Below, one piece after another: positions 34,851 through 46,029 of a DNA stretch of 64,000 bases. This stretch comes from Norana najaformis (lineage: Eukaryota; Annelida; Clitellata; Crassiclitellata; Hormogastridae), in the NCBI GenBank assembly GCA_964023275.1, contig OZ029917.1, forward strand, positions 29,340,005 to 29,404,004, written 5' to 3'. Below the pieces are notes generated by a model. That model worked only from the letters and a program-made list of their open reading frames with translations. It had not been told where the DNA came from and did no database searches. The position numbers were made by a program, and so were the translations under genes. Numbering within the stretch: position 1 is the stretch's first letter; every line of letters starts with the position of its first letter.

Positions 34851-35170
34851 TAAATGCGTCATAGGATAAAGAAGAAAATTTAGCAGCTAAAGAATCAACA
34901 GTAAGATATGAGCTGTTACAAGGACCGGAGGTAAAATAATTTTCATCTGTTATTTAAGAGAGCAGGCTTCTCTTCTCCCACAAATGGGTCAAATTTCAAT
35001 TTGTCATATTGTTTAGATAAATTCAATATTTATGACAGTTATTCAATGTTATGTTTGGGATGAGTGAATGTTACATAATTTTTGTCATTGTAATATAAGT
35101 GTACTTGTGAAAATTAAGGTACAGTATATGTTCCTGCTTATAAAGTTAGATAGCATATTGTCTGTGCCTA
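34850..35170. other. Spacer without recognised gene
   Basis: AT-rich; may hold the 5' end of the antisense LINE. No motif seen. Confidence 0.4.
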
Positions 35171-35530
35171 TAGAACCGCTGAATACAAAGGGCGAATTGG
35201 AGAAAGTGAGAAATATGCACAAGGAGATGCCATTTGGACAAGGGGGGTTACACAGGAAAAATAAATGTGAATGGACACAAAGTAGATTGTCTGTACCAAT
35301 CAGGTGCAAACCTTTATGTCATAGGAACAAGTATAGTGAAGCCCAGGCAGTTTACAGGCCGATAAACAATTTGCAGATTTGCCGATGGTTCGGTTCAGAG
35401 ATTTCCGACCGCTGGTGTTGAAATTTTCAGTCAGTATTTCACTAGAAAATTAGAGGTAGTGTTAATGGATAACCCAGTCTGTGATATGATAATTGGGCGG
35501 CAAACGGGAATCAGGAAATGAATTTCTGAA
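35170..35530 (+). pseudogene. Gypsy aspartic protease fragment
   Basis: The frame through 35247-35521 reads GYTGKINVNGHKVDCLYQSG then AN, VKPRQFTGR, CRFADGSVQRFPTAGVEIFS and VVLMDNPVCDMIIGR, the fold order of a retropepsin of Gypsy type. The usual catalytic Asp of D(S/T)GA is Gln (QSGA), so it is inactive. Downstream sequence to about 35960 is Ser/Thr and Lys/Glu rich without recognisable RT, and another Gag begins after 36300, so this is a separate element fragment. Confidence 0.6.
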
Positions 35531-36299
35531 ATCGAAAAATATCGAATTATGAAATCAAACTTGTGTAATGCTGAGAAATTTAAATCCGAATCTAGGTCGG
35601 ATGGATGGATTGAAGAAGAGACAATACTAAAAATAGCAGAGCGTACAAACAAGATGACGTCATCAGTTGCATTACGTAGTGGAGTTAACGAATGCAGCAC
35701 GACTCAAGGAAGAATGGTCGCTAGCTGTGTGACGCAAACGCAGACAGGCAAACATATGGAATAGAATTAGAAGGACTTAAAGGGAACTGAATTGTCAAAT
35801 GTGTCTGTGCATTTAATGAAAATGTGCAGTATGCAGAGGGACTTAAGGATTCCTAAGTCACAGATTTGTCGGTCGATTCAAGAGATCTGTATAAGACAGG
35901 AGTTACCTGAGTTAATATAGTCGACTGAAGAATTGAGTAAAATTGAGTAAAATACAGGAAGAGGTAAACAAGGCTTTTCGTCACATAATACAGATTAAAG
36001 AAAGGATAAAAAACAGAGGGGTAGCAATAGGCTGTGCAGGTTGTGCAAAGCACAAAGTCCCAGGAGGCCAGGGCCCGCCTGATTCCCCAAGAGACCCAAG
36101 CCCGGTTGGTCTATTACTTAAAGCAAAAATAGCCAAAGTTTCAGTTAACCATGACAACGGCCGCCATAACTCACAAACGATCGGTCTAACCGTTGAAACT
36201 GCAAGGCCGAGCATGATAGTGAAGAATTTTCAAATTCTGACATCATCAGCAGAAAGAAAGCTTAAAGTGAAGCTGTCAGACAGAAATCTTCAAATGGAG

Positions 36300-37250
36300 C
36301 TATAAGCAAAATTCCAATTAGAAGCTGAGAAGAAACATCTAATGGATCTGGAAGCTGAGCAGAAGAAACGAATAGTAGCGCTTCAGTTAGAGATGGCATC
36401 GCAGACTGGTCATCTCGCAAGAAGTAAAGAAAGGAAAAGGCAAGAAAGGAAACTCCTTGGTCAGAAATTGAAACTTCCGCGGTAAAATTGGTTCCAAAGT
36501 TTGAGTAGCTTGATATTGAACATCTTCTCCTGTCTTTTGGAAAGACATGACTTTCCTAAGGCAAAATGGACGGCTTTACTCCATACGCAATTTTTTCCGA
36601 ACTGTATATAGAGGAGTGTAAGGACTATGACATGTTAAACAAGCACTCCTTTTTGCTTATTCCAAAGTCGGAGGGAAAGGTTTCGATCGATGGTAAAAGG
36701 CAACATGGAAACACTCTAATTTTGCGTTTAAGCATTTATGTTAATGCTGCGTTAGTCGGAAAGGAAGAGCTTAATAGGGTTTTAGAAGTGTTTCAGCTGG
36801 AACAAATTTCTCGGTTGCTTACCGAACGAGTTACACAGATGGATAAAGATAAAGAGCCGAAAACCCTTATGGAAGCCGAAAAATTAGCGGATTAATAGGC
36901 CGTTTTGTACAACCCTTTTCTTCCTGCGTATAAAGGAATGGACACCCTGAATTTTGCAATGTTTGGGTAAAAATTGCAATCACTAAATAAGGAGACCGGG
37001 AAAAATTTCCTTTGGTCAAGATGATAAATTTAAACGTGAATTTGGAACTCACATTGGTTGTTATTACTGGAAAGAATTGGGTCATGTCACTTCCTCCTGC
37101 TTTGAACTGAAACACGAACTGGCAAAGATGGAATAAACTGCCTCCAATCCTGTTGAATTGGCCACGGCGCTTAGAACAACCCAAAATGGATTGTCGGCTT
37201 TCGGTCATAAAGCGCAGTTGACGCACGAAATTTGTCTTTCTATTCAAATG
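36300..37250 (+). pseudogene. gag: Gypsy Gag remnant with altered zinc knuckle
   Basis: A coiled-coil (FQLEAEKKHLMDLEAEQKKR, VALQLEMASQTG) leads to HDFPKAKWTALLHTQF, then a frame at 36566-36895 with VSIDGKRQHGNTLILRL, ELNRVLEVFQLEQISRLLTE and EPKTLMEAEKLAD. Near 37050 a knuckle reads CYYWKELGHVTSSCFELK, where the second Cys of CCHC is Trp. It is the same family as the antisense Gag at 8126-9500. Protease, RT and RNase H of the same element follow to 38830. Confidence 0.7.
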
Positions 37251-38830
37251 GTATCTTGCTGTTGTCTAAGGGTAAACAACGCAATTTTGTATTAAGACTT
37301 ACTGCGAGATTCAGGTGATCTTCAAAGTCTCATAAGCAAAGAATTACTAGATCCATCCGAGTAAAGTCATAACAGTGAAAATCGGTTGATTAAAGGAATA
37401 CAGGGGTTACTTAACAAGTCCCATTGGTTGAAGTTCATGTTCAAAGCCACTTTGGCATGGGTAAAAGCTTTGTGGTTTAATTGAACACACCTATAGGCAT
37501 TCACATTATAATTGGCAATCATTAGCTGATTAGTCGGAATTACAGGGGTCAGATTTGAAATTGACAAATTTGGTTGTGGGGTTGAAAACTTCAGACGCAA
37601 ACTTGACCTTGTTTTCTGTAGGAATCTGAAAGGACTTTGGATTTCATGGTCTAGTTGGTTGCATATAGATGTTTTAGATAATGACTTTGTCTTATTACTC
37701 AGGTGGTGACATTTCAGCCAGGAGAACATATGTTGTTGATATGATTGGGTAAACCCTGCTGGGTAAACGTTGTGATTGCGGTAAATGCTGTTCTGGAACT
37801 GTTGAGTAATTTTTTGCTACACCTGACAGACGTAAATCTAAGCTTGTTGTGTTGTGAAACGATCTCATGCTCGATGTACGAGTGTATTAGGTTTAAATCT
37901 TGTTTCATATTTTAACGAGGACAGCTGTCAAATGCGAACACGAAGACATTGATTTTGATGATTACGCACTAAACTAAACTAGTTGAATTCAACACCGGGA
38001 AAAATTATTTGCTTGTGCATCTTACTGAGCTTGTTTCTGGTGTTCCTCCTGTTCGTCAAAATCCGTACTAGTTACACCATGAAAAACTGAAAATTTGCAA
38101 CGGGAAATGGAGAAACTCGTGACGTTGGAGATTGTTGAGGAGTCTATTGTTATTGCCAAGAAATCAGATGGTTCAGGATATTTGTGTTACAGATGTTCGG
38201 AGGTTAAATTCTGCTACAGTTTCCGACTTTTTTCCAATGCCCTGAGTTGAGGCATTGCTTAATATAGTTGGAAATGCAAAATTTCCAGCAAAATTAGATA
38301 TGACAAATAGGTATTGGTTGATTCCTATGTTCCATCAACTGATTTTGTAACACCACATATTCATCTTCAACGGAAGTATATGGCTTTTGGTTTACGAAAT
38401 GTACCTTCTACATTTTCTCAAGCTGTTAGAAAACTGTTTAACGGTTTTTAATCGTTTTCTGATGCATCTTCATTTCTAGGTCTTACTCATATTCGACAAC
38501 TTCTACAGATAAGTTATGATGCTAAGTTAACACTGAATTTGAAAACTGCGTTTCTGCAGTTGTTGACTTTTACTTTTTGGGACATCACATTGGGTTGACG
38601 GCGATGCAGCCTCGAACTTGCGGTTGATGCTTCACAATGTTATGTTGAAGGTTGTTTATTTCAGGTTGTAGAGGACGTCTAGCTTCGGTTAGCTAAAGTT
38701 ACATTTTCTCAAGCACAAACGCCCATACTCTACGATCGAGAAGGAGGCAATGGTTTTTACTCATGACGGTGCGCGCCTTAAGTCTGTACTTAGGGTCGGC
38801 GTCTGTAATGGTCTCTACAGACCATAGTCC
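37250..38830 (+). pseudogene. Gypsy protease, RT and RNase H remnant
   Basis: Protease: LLRDSGDLQSLISKELLDPS near 37300-37360 (DSG present), then VHVQSHFGMGKSFVV and NTPIGIHIIIGNH to about 37530. RT: REMEKLVTLEIVEESIVIAK, KKSDGS, and YMAFGLRNVPSTFSQAVRKL at 38380-38445; the segment with the catalytic YxDD is deleted. A remnant AKLTLNLKTAFLQLL and FWDITLG follow, then RNase H (LAVDASQCYVEGCLFQVVED, VTFSQAQTPILYDREGG) to about 38770. There is no integrase after RNase H, either from truncation or because the order resembles the element at 2387. Stops are frequent. Confidence 0.65.
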
Positions 38831-39165
38831 TTTGCAGTTACAGAATGGTCAACTCAAATTATAACCCATTTCGATGAAGCATGAGCAACAACAGTAAGGT
38901 AAAGCGGGGGTAACTTTGACACAGTTTTGTAAAAGTATTGAAATTATCATTAACACGAGTTCATACATGTATATTACCGTACTACATATTTTAAATATTC
39001 AGCTCAATAATTATATTAAATCTGATTGCTATTGTGTCTCAATAGCGTATTTCATAACGTTTTGTATAATCACCCAAAAGAGTCAATGTTAAGCCATACC
39101 TGGGTAAAATCCAGTTGGAAGTGTTACTATTAATGGAACATTACTTTCCTCACAGTTGGTCAAGT
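38830..39165. other. Spacer without recognised gene
   Basis: AT-rich. A GGTAAAGCGGGGGTAACTTT stretch at 38900 is the only unusual word; no inverted partner was found nearby. Confidence 0.4.
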
Positions 39166-40800
39166 AATTGTAATTTGACATTTATAAAGCGCCACTTCAA
39201 GAATAGACTCATCAGAGGCGCTCCAGACCCGAACCAGTGAGACCACTGGCAAATAATACAGACTTCGGGCGCTTGCGAAACTGCGGAAGGGACAAACTGA
39301 GGAATTCAAGCCGGAGCCCTCGGGAAAGGCGATTCCAGCTATTAGGTCAAACATAGGCAAAGCTTCTAGACTGCGCTGTAGCAGTGCGCATACGAGGGAC
39401 AGTCAGTAGTCCAAGGGAGGCCGACCGGAAAGTGCTACGGCCTGGAACCAAGGAGACCGGAATGCAGAAGTCCCTAATATATGATGGAGCAGAGCCAACA
39501 AGACAATTACGCATCAGCGTTAGGATCTTGAACAGGATACGCTGCTGAATGGGAAGCCAGTGTAGAGTGTCCCGCATAAAGGAAGTTATATGGCCATACG
39601 CCTCCAATAAGACGGGCAGCAGCATTGAGAACAGATTGAAGCTTGGAAATATTGGCAAGTGAGAGTCCAGCAAAGATAGCGTTACCAAAGTCCACCCTGG
39701 TGCAGATAAGGGCATGAATTAGAGTAGTAACGGCATGAAAGGAGAGGGAGCGGCGGATGGTACGAAGCTGACGAAGAGACACATGAGCGGGAGACACTGT
39801 TAACATGATCGGTCAAGGAGAGTTCCAGATCCAGAACAACCCCAAGATCACGGACTTTGGAACAGAATAGAATGTCCGGAAACCTCTGGCGTGAGGATGA
39901 TGAGTCGATCTTAGAAAGCTGAGCACGACCACCAGCCAGATGAACTGGGTCTTAGCAGAGTTCAGTCGGAGGCGATTAGAGGACATCCAGAGACCAAGGG
40001 CAGATGTTGCGTCAAGAATACTCTCAACCAGAGAGGAAGCCGCTTCCGCTGGGCCATGAACGAAGGCCTGAGTGTCGTCTGCATACTGATGGACGGCAAC
40101 ACCCATATGGGAAGGAGAACCCGTGCCAGGTCGGCAGTGTACAGATTGTAAAGGAGAGGGGCCTGGACAGAACCTTGAGGAAGGCCAAAAGGTATAAAAG
40201 ACCAGGAGGAACGTGTAGACCCAAATATAACAGAATGAGAGCGGTCTGAGATGAATGACTGAAACCAAAGAAGGGCAGTATCAGTAATGCCAAAAAAATT
40301 TCTAGACGCTCCAAAAGGATAGAGTGATCCACAGTGTCAAACGCAGCACTAACATCATAGAGGGCAAGAAGAGTAACCTGTACACAGTCAAAAGCTCCAA
40401 AGACGTCGGCCAGGGACATGTAATAAGTGATTCAGTAGAGTGGAACTTCCTAAATCCGGGTTTAAGAGGAGGCATGAGGGAGTTAGAGTCAAGGTAGTGA
40501 ACCAACACGGACACATCTTTCAAGAAGCTTAGAGAGGAAGGAAAGGTTAGAGGTAGGTCGGTGGTTAGACATATCATTGGGGTCAAGACCCTGGCGCTTG
40601 AGAGAGGGAAAGACTACAGAACGTTTGTGAGAAGCCGGGAGTGAACCCTCACCCACGGAGGTAATTAAGTCATCTATAAAATCCTTGATTAAAAATGGTG
40701 GTAATAAGTCCAGTTCACAGGACTTAGCAGGTTACTCAAGCAGGAGCCGAGGAAGGACGTCCAAAGGCAGGGGCTTCCAACATGAAAGCCTAGTACTTCT
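39166..40800 (-). pseudogene. L2-type LINE, RT and 3' end, antisense
   Basis: From 40800 downward: SCELDLLPPFLIKDFIDDLI, then SLMPPLKPGFRKFHSTESLI, LLALYDVSAAFDTVDHSILL, an intact YADDTQAFVHGPAEAASSL, LWMSSNRLRLNSAKTQFIW, LIHALICTRVDFGNAIFAGL, the C-terminus FRSFASARSLYYLPVVSLVR and the 3' end GGCGCTTTATAAATG. It is the same family as the element at 23380 (same RT entry and tail). Endonuclease is missing (5' truncation). Frameshifts split the RT, though the catalytic box survives. The 3' AATTACAATTAC tail lies at 39185-39166. Confidence 0.8.
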
Positions 40801-42185
40801 CTTCGTGCAATATATACTAAGTAGAAAAATCATAATAATTAAATTGCATGAATGTTGTGTCATACACAGTAAAATTATTAACAAAAACACGTCGACGTTT
40901 CGTTGCATTCATTATCGAAATAGTGACAAGACAGCAGCATGCACTTACTTGAACACATCTTTAAAGTTCATGTTCATGTTACTCAGCTCAATGTTGCTGG
41001 GCTCATAAATGCACAACATTATACCGTAAAATGACAATTTCGTGCCCAAGAGAAGCATTAATACAGCATGTCATCTTAGCTGACAGCTGCTTCGTTTCAG
41101 CTGATGAAACTCTGTCAGTTGACATCAGCTTGACATCAGAAGCGTTAACTAGGGATTGGTTTTCCTGGCAGCCACTGTTCAGCCAAATTTGGCTTTCGCA
41201 CAGCCAGCTGCCGTTTACTGAGCTTGCGAGATTTTTTTGCGGCGTGTGATAACCCAGTCGTTGCCTTTGACTTTGGTAGCTTTCGCGGTTTTGTAGTAGT
41301 TTCTGTTTCTGGTAATCCAAGAGGAGTAGGTGTGCTTCTGACCTTCTTCTTTGTTCCCATCTGTTTGGTTTCTTCGTCATCCCTCTTACTTACCTCCTGT
41401 GAAGTCAGGCATTCAGCCAATGTTCGCTTTATACGAAAACGCTTGTCATCTGTAAGCTTACAATTAGGAGTGATCTGCCTCAAGTGAGCCAGATTTGCCG
41501 TATCAATTCCTTTACAAGATGAATTCATTGTTGCTGTGTCTCGTGGTGGCGTTGAGAAGCTTATAAGATTAAGCTTATTCGGAGTTGATTTACCCAGTGT
41601 CTGGGTCTTTTCAACAAAGATTTAAAAGATTTCAGGAACCCAGGAAAAGCCTGCTTGTCGACATTATTGTAGCGCGTTGGATCATAAAATCCTTCAAGAC
41701 ACTTTCTCCTTGCTCCTTTCATGGCTTGAAGACGCCCACATTCAAAAGCGAATTTTAATTAATCAGGTAAACAAAACAGGTAAACAAAAATGTTGTGATC
41801 TAACGCCGTTGATGACTTGTTATGATATTTGGGAGCTGCGCCCATCAAAGATAAGCAGCTTGCTGCCCTGCAGATGATTATTTTCAACGTTCAACACTGC
41901 TAAATCCAGTCGTTCTATTACTGCTGTAGGTTTATCAAACAAGTCATCAACACCTGCAGCATAGCAAGCTAGCAATCGCTTTTGATACGCATCATGTCGC
42001 CTACCTTTCCATTTCTTTTCACACTCATGCATCCAGTCAATACCAGGTTGACCTCCACCGAACATGTGCTGTTTTCAAAAACAGATATAGAATTCATCCA
42101 TACCAAAATTACTCTTAAATCAAGTTTGCAACACATATAACAACATTTTATTAGTGGATCAACTCGTGGATTACATCCAACATAT
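40800..42185. other. Region with unassigned minus-strand frames
   Basis: Two minus-strand open frames stand out by composition. At 41528-41145 a 127-residue basic Lys/Thr/Ser-rich frame starts MNSSCKGIDTANLAHLRQIT. At 42065-41820 an 81-residue frame begins MFGGGQPGIDWMHECEKKWK and contains LLACYAAGVDDLFDKPTAV. Neither matches a family I know. They lie on the downstream side of the Polinton remnant in its own orientation, so they could be fast-evolving accessory genes of that element, but this is only inference. Confidence 0.35.
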
Positions 42186-42186
42186 T

Positions 42187-42462
42187 GGAGGAAGGTATTA
42201 AGTTTCTATATCAAAGGGAGTTAAATGAGTCAACATTCGTCGTTACTTTCAACCGTTGGACGGTAAAAAAAGAACGTCCAACCCGCAGCGGTATTGCGTT
42301 GCGCTTGGACGAATGGGAGACGCTGCCTTCCAAGATCCGCAAGTACCGGAACTTAAAAACGCCAGATCCTGCTACGCTAGCGTGGATAACGCGAATCAGA
42401 TGGGATATTTTATTTGTCGCGAATGCAATCCTTTCGGACTGGATCTCGCTAACGGGCTAACC
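42187..42462 (+). pseudogene. PC4-like DNA-binding domain fragment
   Basis: The plus frame reads STFVVTFNRWTVKKERPTRS then GIALRLDEWETLPSKIRKY. In the PC4/p15 single-strand DNA-binding fold a strand with the R-F-Y pattern is followed by PT(R/K)xGI(A/S)L and a Trp in LxxxxWxxL, the pattern visible here. A second frame downstream contains MGYFICRECNPFGLDL. Orientation is opposite to the adjacent Polinton genes. Identification rests on one 25-residue block, so alternatives remain open. Confidence 0.35.
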
Positions 42463-42554
42463 CATTAATCGGTTGGTTATCATATTTTCTTAAACGTAAC
42501 AAAATAAGAAACGTTGATGGGTCAATAAAGTTTATTAAACCGAATCACGTTTTT

Positions 42555-42937
42555 TTATTTCTTAATATTGCATACATATTTATGAATCAGGTAATCGTTT
42601 AGTCCAGTGTTCATTGTTAACAGATTTACGTAGACGTTTCTATTTCTAGCCCTCTGTAAGCAGTAGAATATGCAGTAACGTCCACAAAAACGACTGATAG
42701 CACTTTGTAGATGTCTCTCGGTAAAAATCCAGTTTAAGCAATGTCTGTTCATGAAGGATGTAAACTCTTTCTGTGAAGGTCTTCCAAAAAAGTCGAATCG
42801 ATCGAATCTTCAACGTATAAGGCTATCCAATGCTGGCCGGGTTTGTCGTGTGGATCCGTATTACACACAAAGAGCAGAGGTCTCTTTAAGTTTAACACGT
42901 CGGGTAGACGATCGCAGGCAAACACTCCAACAAACAT
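42555..42937 (-). pseudogene. Polinton adenain-like cysteine protease, frameshifted
   Basis: Two overlapping minus frames together span the protease. The first (42937-42749) has LPDVLNLKRPLLFVCNTDPH and KPGQHWIALYVED with the catalytic His of the HW motif. The second (42752-42555, entered by a shift near 42800) has MNRHCLNWIFTERHL and FCGRYCIFYCLQRAR, holding the catalytic Cys of the CGxYC motif. This is the maturation protease of Polinton/Maverick elements, related to adenovirus protease, which cleaves virion proteins. Only one shift appears to separate the halves. Flanked by other Polinton genes in the same orientation. Confidence 0.75.
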
Positions 42938-42992
42938 AGGTTCAAATTTTAAATCTCTTTGTGAATGCGTTCAATTTGTATTCCGTTCATTT

Positions 42993-43424
42993 TCAATTCT
43001 TGTAGTCGAAAATGACGTTACTCGAACGATCAATTTCCAAAATATTTTCAAACTCGGCAAAGGCTATGACGTTAATCGTATTAGGAAACGCTTGAGCAAA
43101 TTTCATATCCAAACGAATGTTACTGTGTTTCACCAGATTAAAATGATCACCTTCGGTTAGGTCTGCTGTCAAGTCGGATGGATAAAGTGCATATCCTCCT
43201 GCAAAGTTTTCTATGGTTATATAATTTCCTTCGTCTCTCATACAGTTTCCAGTTCCCATAAATAACGATGCATATGCATTGATAAATTGGTTATTGGCAA
43301 AATTGATTTCCAACGGTTTCATTGAATGTTGTTGTCCATCCAAATATATCTTTAATTGAGACAGATGCATGTGTTTAAAGTTGAACTGATGCTTTGTATA
43401 GCTTCCATTCCACTTGTCTTCCAA
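42993..43424 (-). pseudogene. Polinton F54H12.2-like virion protein, C-terminal part
   Basis: An open 143-codon minus frame: FNFKHMHLSQLKIYLDGQQH, NQFINAYASLFMGTGN, NFAGGYALYPSDLTADL, and NIRLDMKFAQAFPNTINVIA ending FAEFENILEIDRSSNV. This C-terminal block is conserved in Polinton proteins named after C. elegans F54H12.2, associated with capsid formation; I do not resolve which jelly-roll protein it is. The N-terminal two thirds expected for the family are absent, and the frame abuts the pVI/pX-like remnant, so a deletion is likely. Confidence 0.65.
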
Positions 43425-43429
43425 AAGCT

Positions 43430-43605
43430 TTAGCGCCCGTTTGAATCAGCGGCCAAGCACTTCTGAAAAAACCGCTCAGATTACTTCCCAATCCTTGTCC
43501 CCTTGCATACGCGCCGTGGAACCATGGGGGTATGCCGTTGCCACTATGTTGCAGACAATAATCTTCGTACGCAAATCGACTTGCACAACTACTTCACTGG
43601 GCTAG
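43430..43605 (-). pseudogene. Polinton short pVI/pX-like virion protein remnant
   Basis: The minus strand reads FAYEDYCLQHSGNGIPPWFH, ARGQGLGSNLSGFFRSAWPL and IQTGAKAFG. A short Gly-rich N-terminus with HxGxG and RGxGLGSxxxxxFR, followed by an amphipathic helix, is a recurrent small-protein pattern between capsid genes of Polintons and adintoviruses. The call rests on the pattern and context. Confidence 0.4.
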
Positions 43606-43689
43606 CAGTTTGAAATCTGGTCAACAGAAGATTGGGAACGTGTAAGAAACTTTTATTTCCAATGAAATATGATTGTGTTAATGAGAAGT

Positions 43690-44275
43690 TGAGTGTTGAT
43701 AATGAAATAATTCTTGCCTGTTGTGGTTACTTATTAAGATTAATATGTTATTAATAAATATCATGCTTGAGTGCATCTTCAGTGATGAGAGTATCATGCA
43801 TTATTCAGAGCAGCAATTCCAATATGTCCGAAGACAGCCCAGAGAGGAAATGAGGGATGACTGCATCGTCCAGCGCGTCAAACACCCAACTCAAGTGATA
43901 GTTTGGGCCCTTCGTTTGGGTATCTTCGGAACGGGTTGGCTCTACATTGTCCAGGGAACATAAGGCAGCAGCAGTACAAATCTGTACTAGAATAACGTCT
44001 GCTCCCTCAGCTGCGTGATTGGGGAAAGATGAAAGGTTTTACTGGGACAGGAGACTTTCTTTTCATGCATGATTGTGCACCATGTCACAAAGGTCGAGAA
44101 GTTACACGTTTCCTGGACGACCATGGCATGAAGTATTACCATGGCTCGGTAACATGCCTGGACATGAACCCGATGGAAAATTTGTGGGATATTCTTAAGT
44201 AAGGGTGCTTTTGTGTCCCCTATAACGATGTGCTCTAAAACGTTACAATACACGAATATGGACGAAAAAGCCTTT
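43690..44275 (+). pseudogene. Tc1-type DD34E transposase fragment
   Basis: Motifs in order on the plus strand: MLECIFSDESIMHY (first Asp), FQYVRRQPREEMRDDCIVQR, IFGTGWLYIVQGT, then after a shift FMHDCAPCHKGREV (second Asp of the core), TRFLDDHGMKYY and DMNPMENLWDILK (Glu). The N-terminal paired-type DNA-binding part is missing. It lies between two antisense Polinton virion genes and reads in the opposite direction, so it inserted into the Polinton. Confidence 0.8.
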
Positions 44276-44279
44276 GTTT

Positions 44280-44884
44280 AGATCGCAGGCATTTTTCAAG
44301 TCTTGTGTCCAGTGCAATGGTATCCCATCGTTGTTTTCGACGACGTTGTGTCGATCATTGAAACCCAGCAGACGATGAAATGTGTATGGTTGCACCTTTG
44401 TTGACAACTGTGTTAACCCGCTTCGTGATTGGACTGTATTTAAACTTTAAAGTATTCGGCAGTCTCTTCGATACGTCTGTATGAGATCTGCTGTTGAATC
44501 GTAATAGCCCAGGAGGCAAGCGCATCGTGTATTCCTTGCGAAAAAGGCTTGTCGTTTATATTTACCATTTGCGAATATATAACACTTCCTTCGTCCTTCT
44601 CCAGATTAAACCAGGTATGTTGATAATGTATTTCTACCAAACCGACTTCCCACTCGCCAGACAACGGATAGCGTTTTCAAGTCTTGTCGTATAGCGAGCG
44701 ATTGTGTTGTCGGGATAGTAATGCATGGAACTGTTGCTTGGCAGCATAAGCTAAAAGTGCGCCATGTTCTTAACCGTACAAGAAATTTTGTGCGACTGAT
44801 CCGTGAGCTGCTACATTTTGAATAACTGTTGAAAACTGTTGTCGTATCTTTTCCATTTAACGAAATATTTAATTTTTCTACCAC
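44280..44884 (-). pseudogene. Polinton minor-capsid-like protein remnant
   Basis: The minus strand begins with LNISLNGKDTTTVFNSYS, then in another frame MHYYPDNTIARYTTRLENAI and, at 44664-44440, MSGEWEVGLVEIHYQHTWFN. The LxGEWEVxLxEIxYxHxW block after a YPDNTxAxYxxxL block is the recognisable start of the minor (penton-type) jelly-roll protein of Polintons. Diverged remnants continue to about 44290 (GATIHISS). It is broken by at least two shifts and followed by the Tc1 insertion. Confidence 0.6.
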
Positions 44885-44934
44885 GCTTGCGAGTTTTTAT
44901 AACTTTTTCGATACTGTAAATGTCGTCTTCTTTC

Positions 44935-45905
44935 AAAATTTATTGCAATTCCTCTTCGTAGAATTTTCCCTTCAATTTTTCGCTGTTTAAATCTGCAATT
45001 TCATATGTTGTAGGATCTAACGGTATTCGAGCAACAATTGTGAAAATTCTTCTGTCCAAGAAGGCAGATAGCTCTTTCTGAAAAAATCTGACTTTACTTA
45101 TTCTTGTCGCCAACGCTGTATTTCCACTTTGCAGGTCTTTTCTTTCTGTCATACAAACGCTTTCTGATATCGTCTTCGTCTGCGCCATGCTTCGATGAAG
45201 TGTTATTATACGAGTGTACCAGATCTTGGAGAACTTCTACATAACGGTAGGTATTTTTGTATATCTTTCCATATCTTTGTTTTCAGGGTGCGATTAAATC
45301 TTTCGGAGACAGAGGCTTTAATGTCGTCTTTTTTCAGCCGTGTAGAAAAGTATCGCATTTTTGTGCAACGACTGCTGAAAGATTTTATTCAGAAATTCGG
45401 TTCCCCTATCAGTTTGGAAATGTGCCGGATGGCTGTCGTTCAATAACGACGAAAATGCCTCGGACAAAGCCGATCCAGTCCTTGACTTGAGCGGAAGAGC
45501 CCATGCATGCCTAGAAAATACATATATACACGTTAAAAGATACTTGTTCTTGTCGTTATATTTTGATAGCGAAGAAAGATCTGCCAGATTGGCCACTATG
45601 ATGGCCAGAACTTGCCTGCCACAAATCGTCTATACAGACGGTGAACGTTTTCCTTCGCCTAAAGTTTAATCGCACAGGTTTGTGTAGAGTATGGGCATCT
45701 TGTTTCTGTAACCATCTTTTGATATCGTTATGCTTGTATTTGTCCTTTAAATGTCTTCGAAAGGATGTCACACCGCCAAAACTACCAGCCTGTTTAGGAT
45801 CAAAGTAAGAATCCATCAATACGGTTCTCAAACAATTTGTTGTCTTTGTTTTCAACGTCTGCGATTCGGTGTAACCGAATTGCTCTCTTCTTCGTTCGAG
45901 TTAAT
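44935..45905 (-). pseudogene. Polinton retroviral-like integrase
   Basis: The N-terminal block is at 45830-45640 (YFDPKQAGSFGGVTSFRRHL, IKRWLQKQDAHTLHKPVRLN then FRRRK, and IDDLWQA with the first core Asp). The core follows at 45596-45318 (ADLSSLSKYNDKNKYLLTCI, WALPLKSRTGSALSEAFSSL, HFQTDRGTEFLNKIFQQSL with the second Asp), and the C-terminal SH3-like block at 45060-44940 (ARIPLDPTTYEIADLNSEKL, GKFYEEELQ). This F54H12.3-type enzyme inserts Polintons. The stretch carrying the third acid is damaged. Order INT then capsid genes then protease on one strand fits a Polinton. Confidence 0.8.
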
Positions 45906-46029
45906 ATATTTCCATCTGTCCTCGATGCCGATTAATTCGCGTGGAATATTACTAGCTTTTAAAGCGTCAGCAAGCGTAGCTTGGACGTTACTGCTTGCAC
46001 GTCTATTCATGTCTTGTGTGCGCGTGCGT

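Noticed and set aside
37367..37729. Minus-strand 120-codon frame
   Set aside because: Lies opposite a protease region legible on the plus strand; no recognisable domain.
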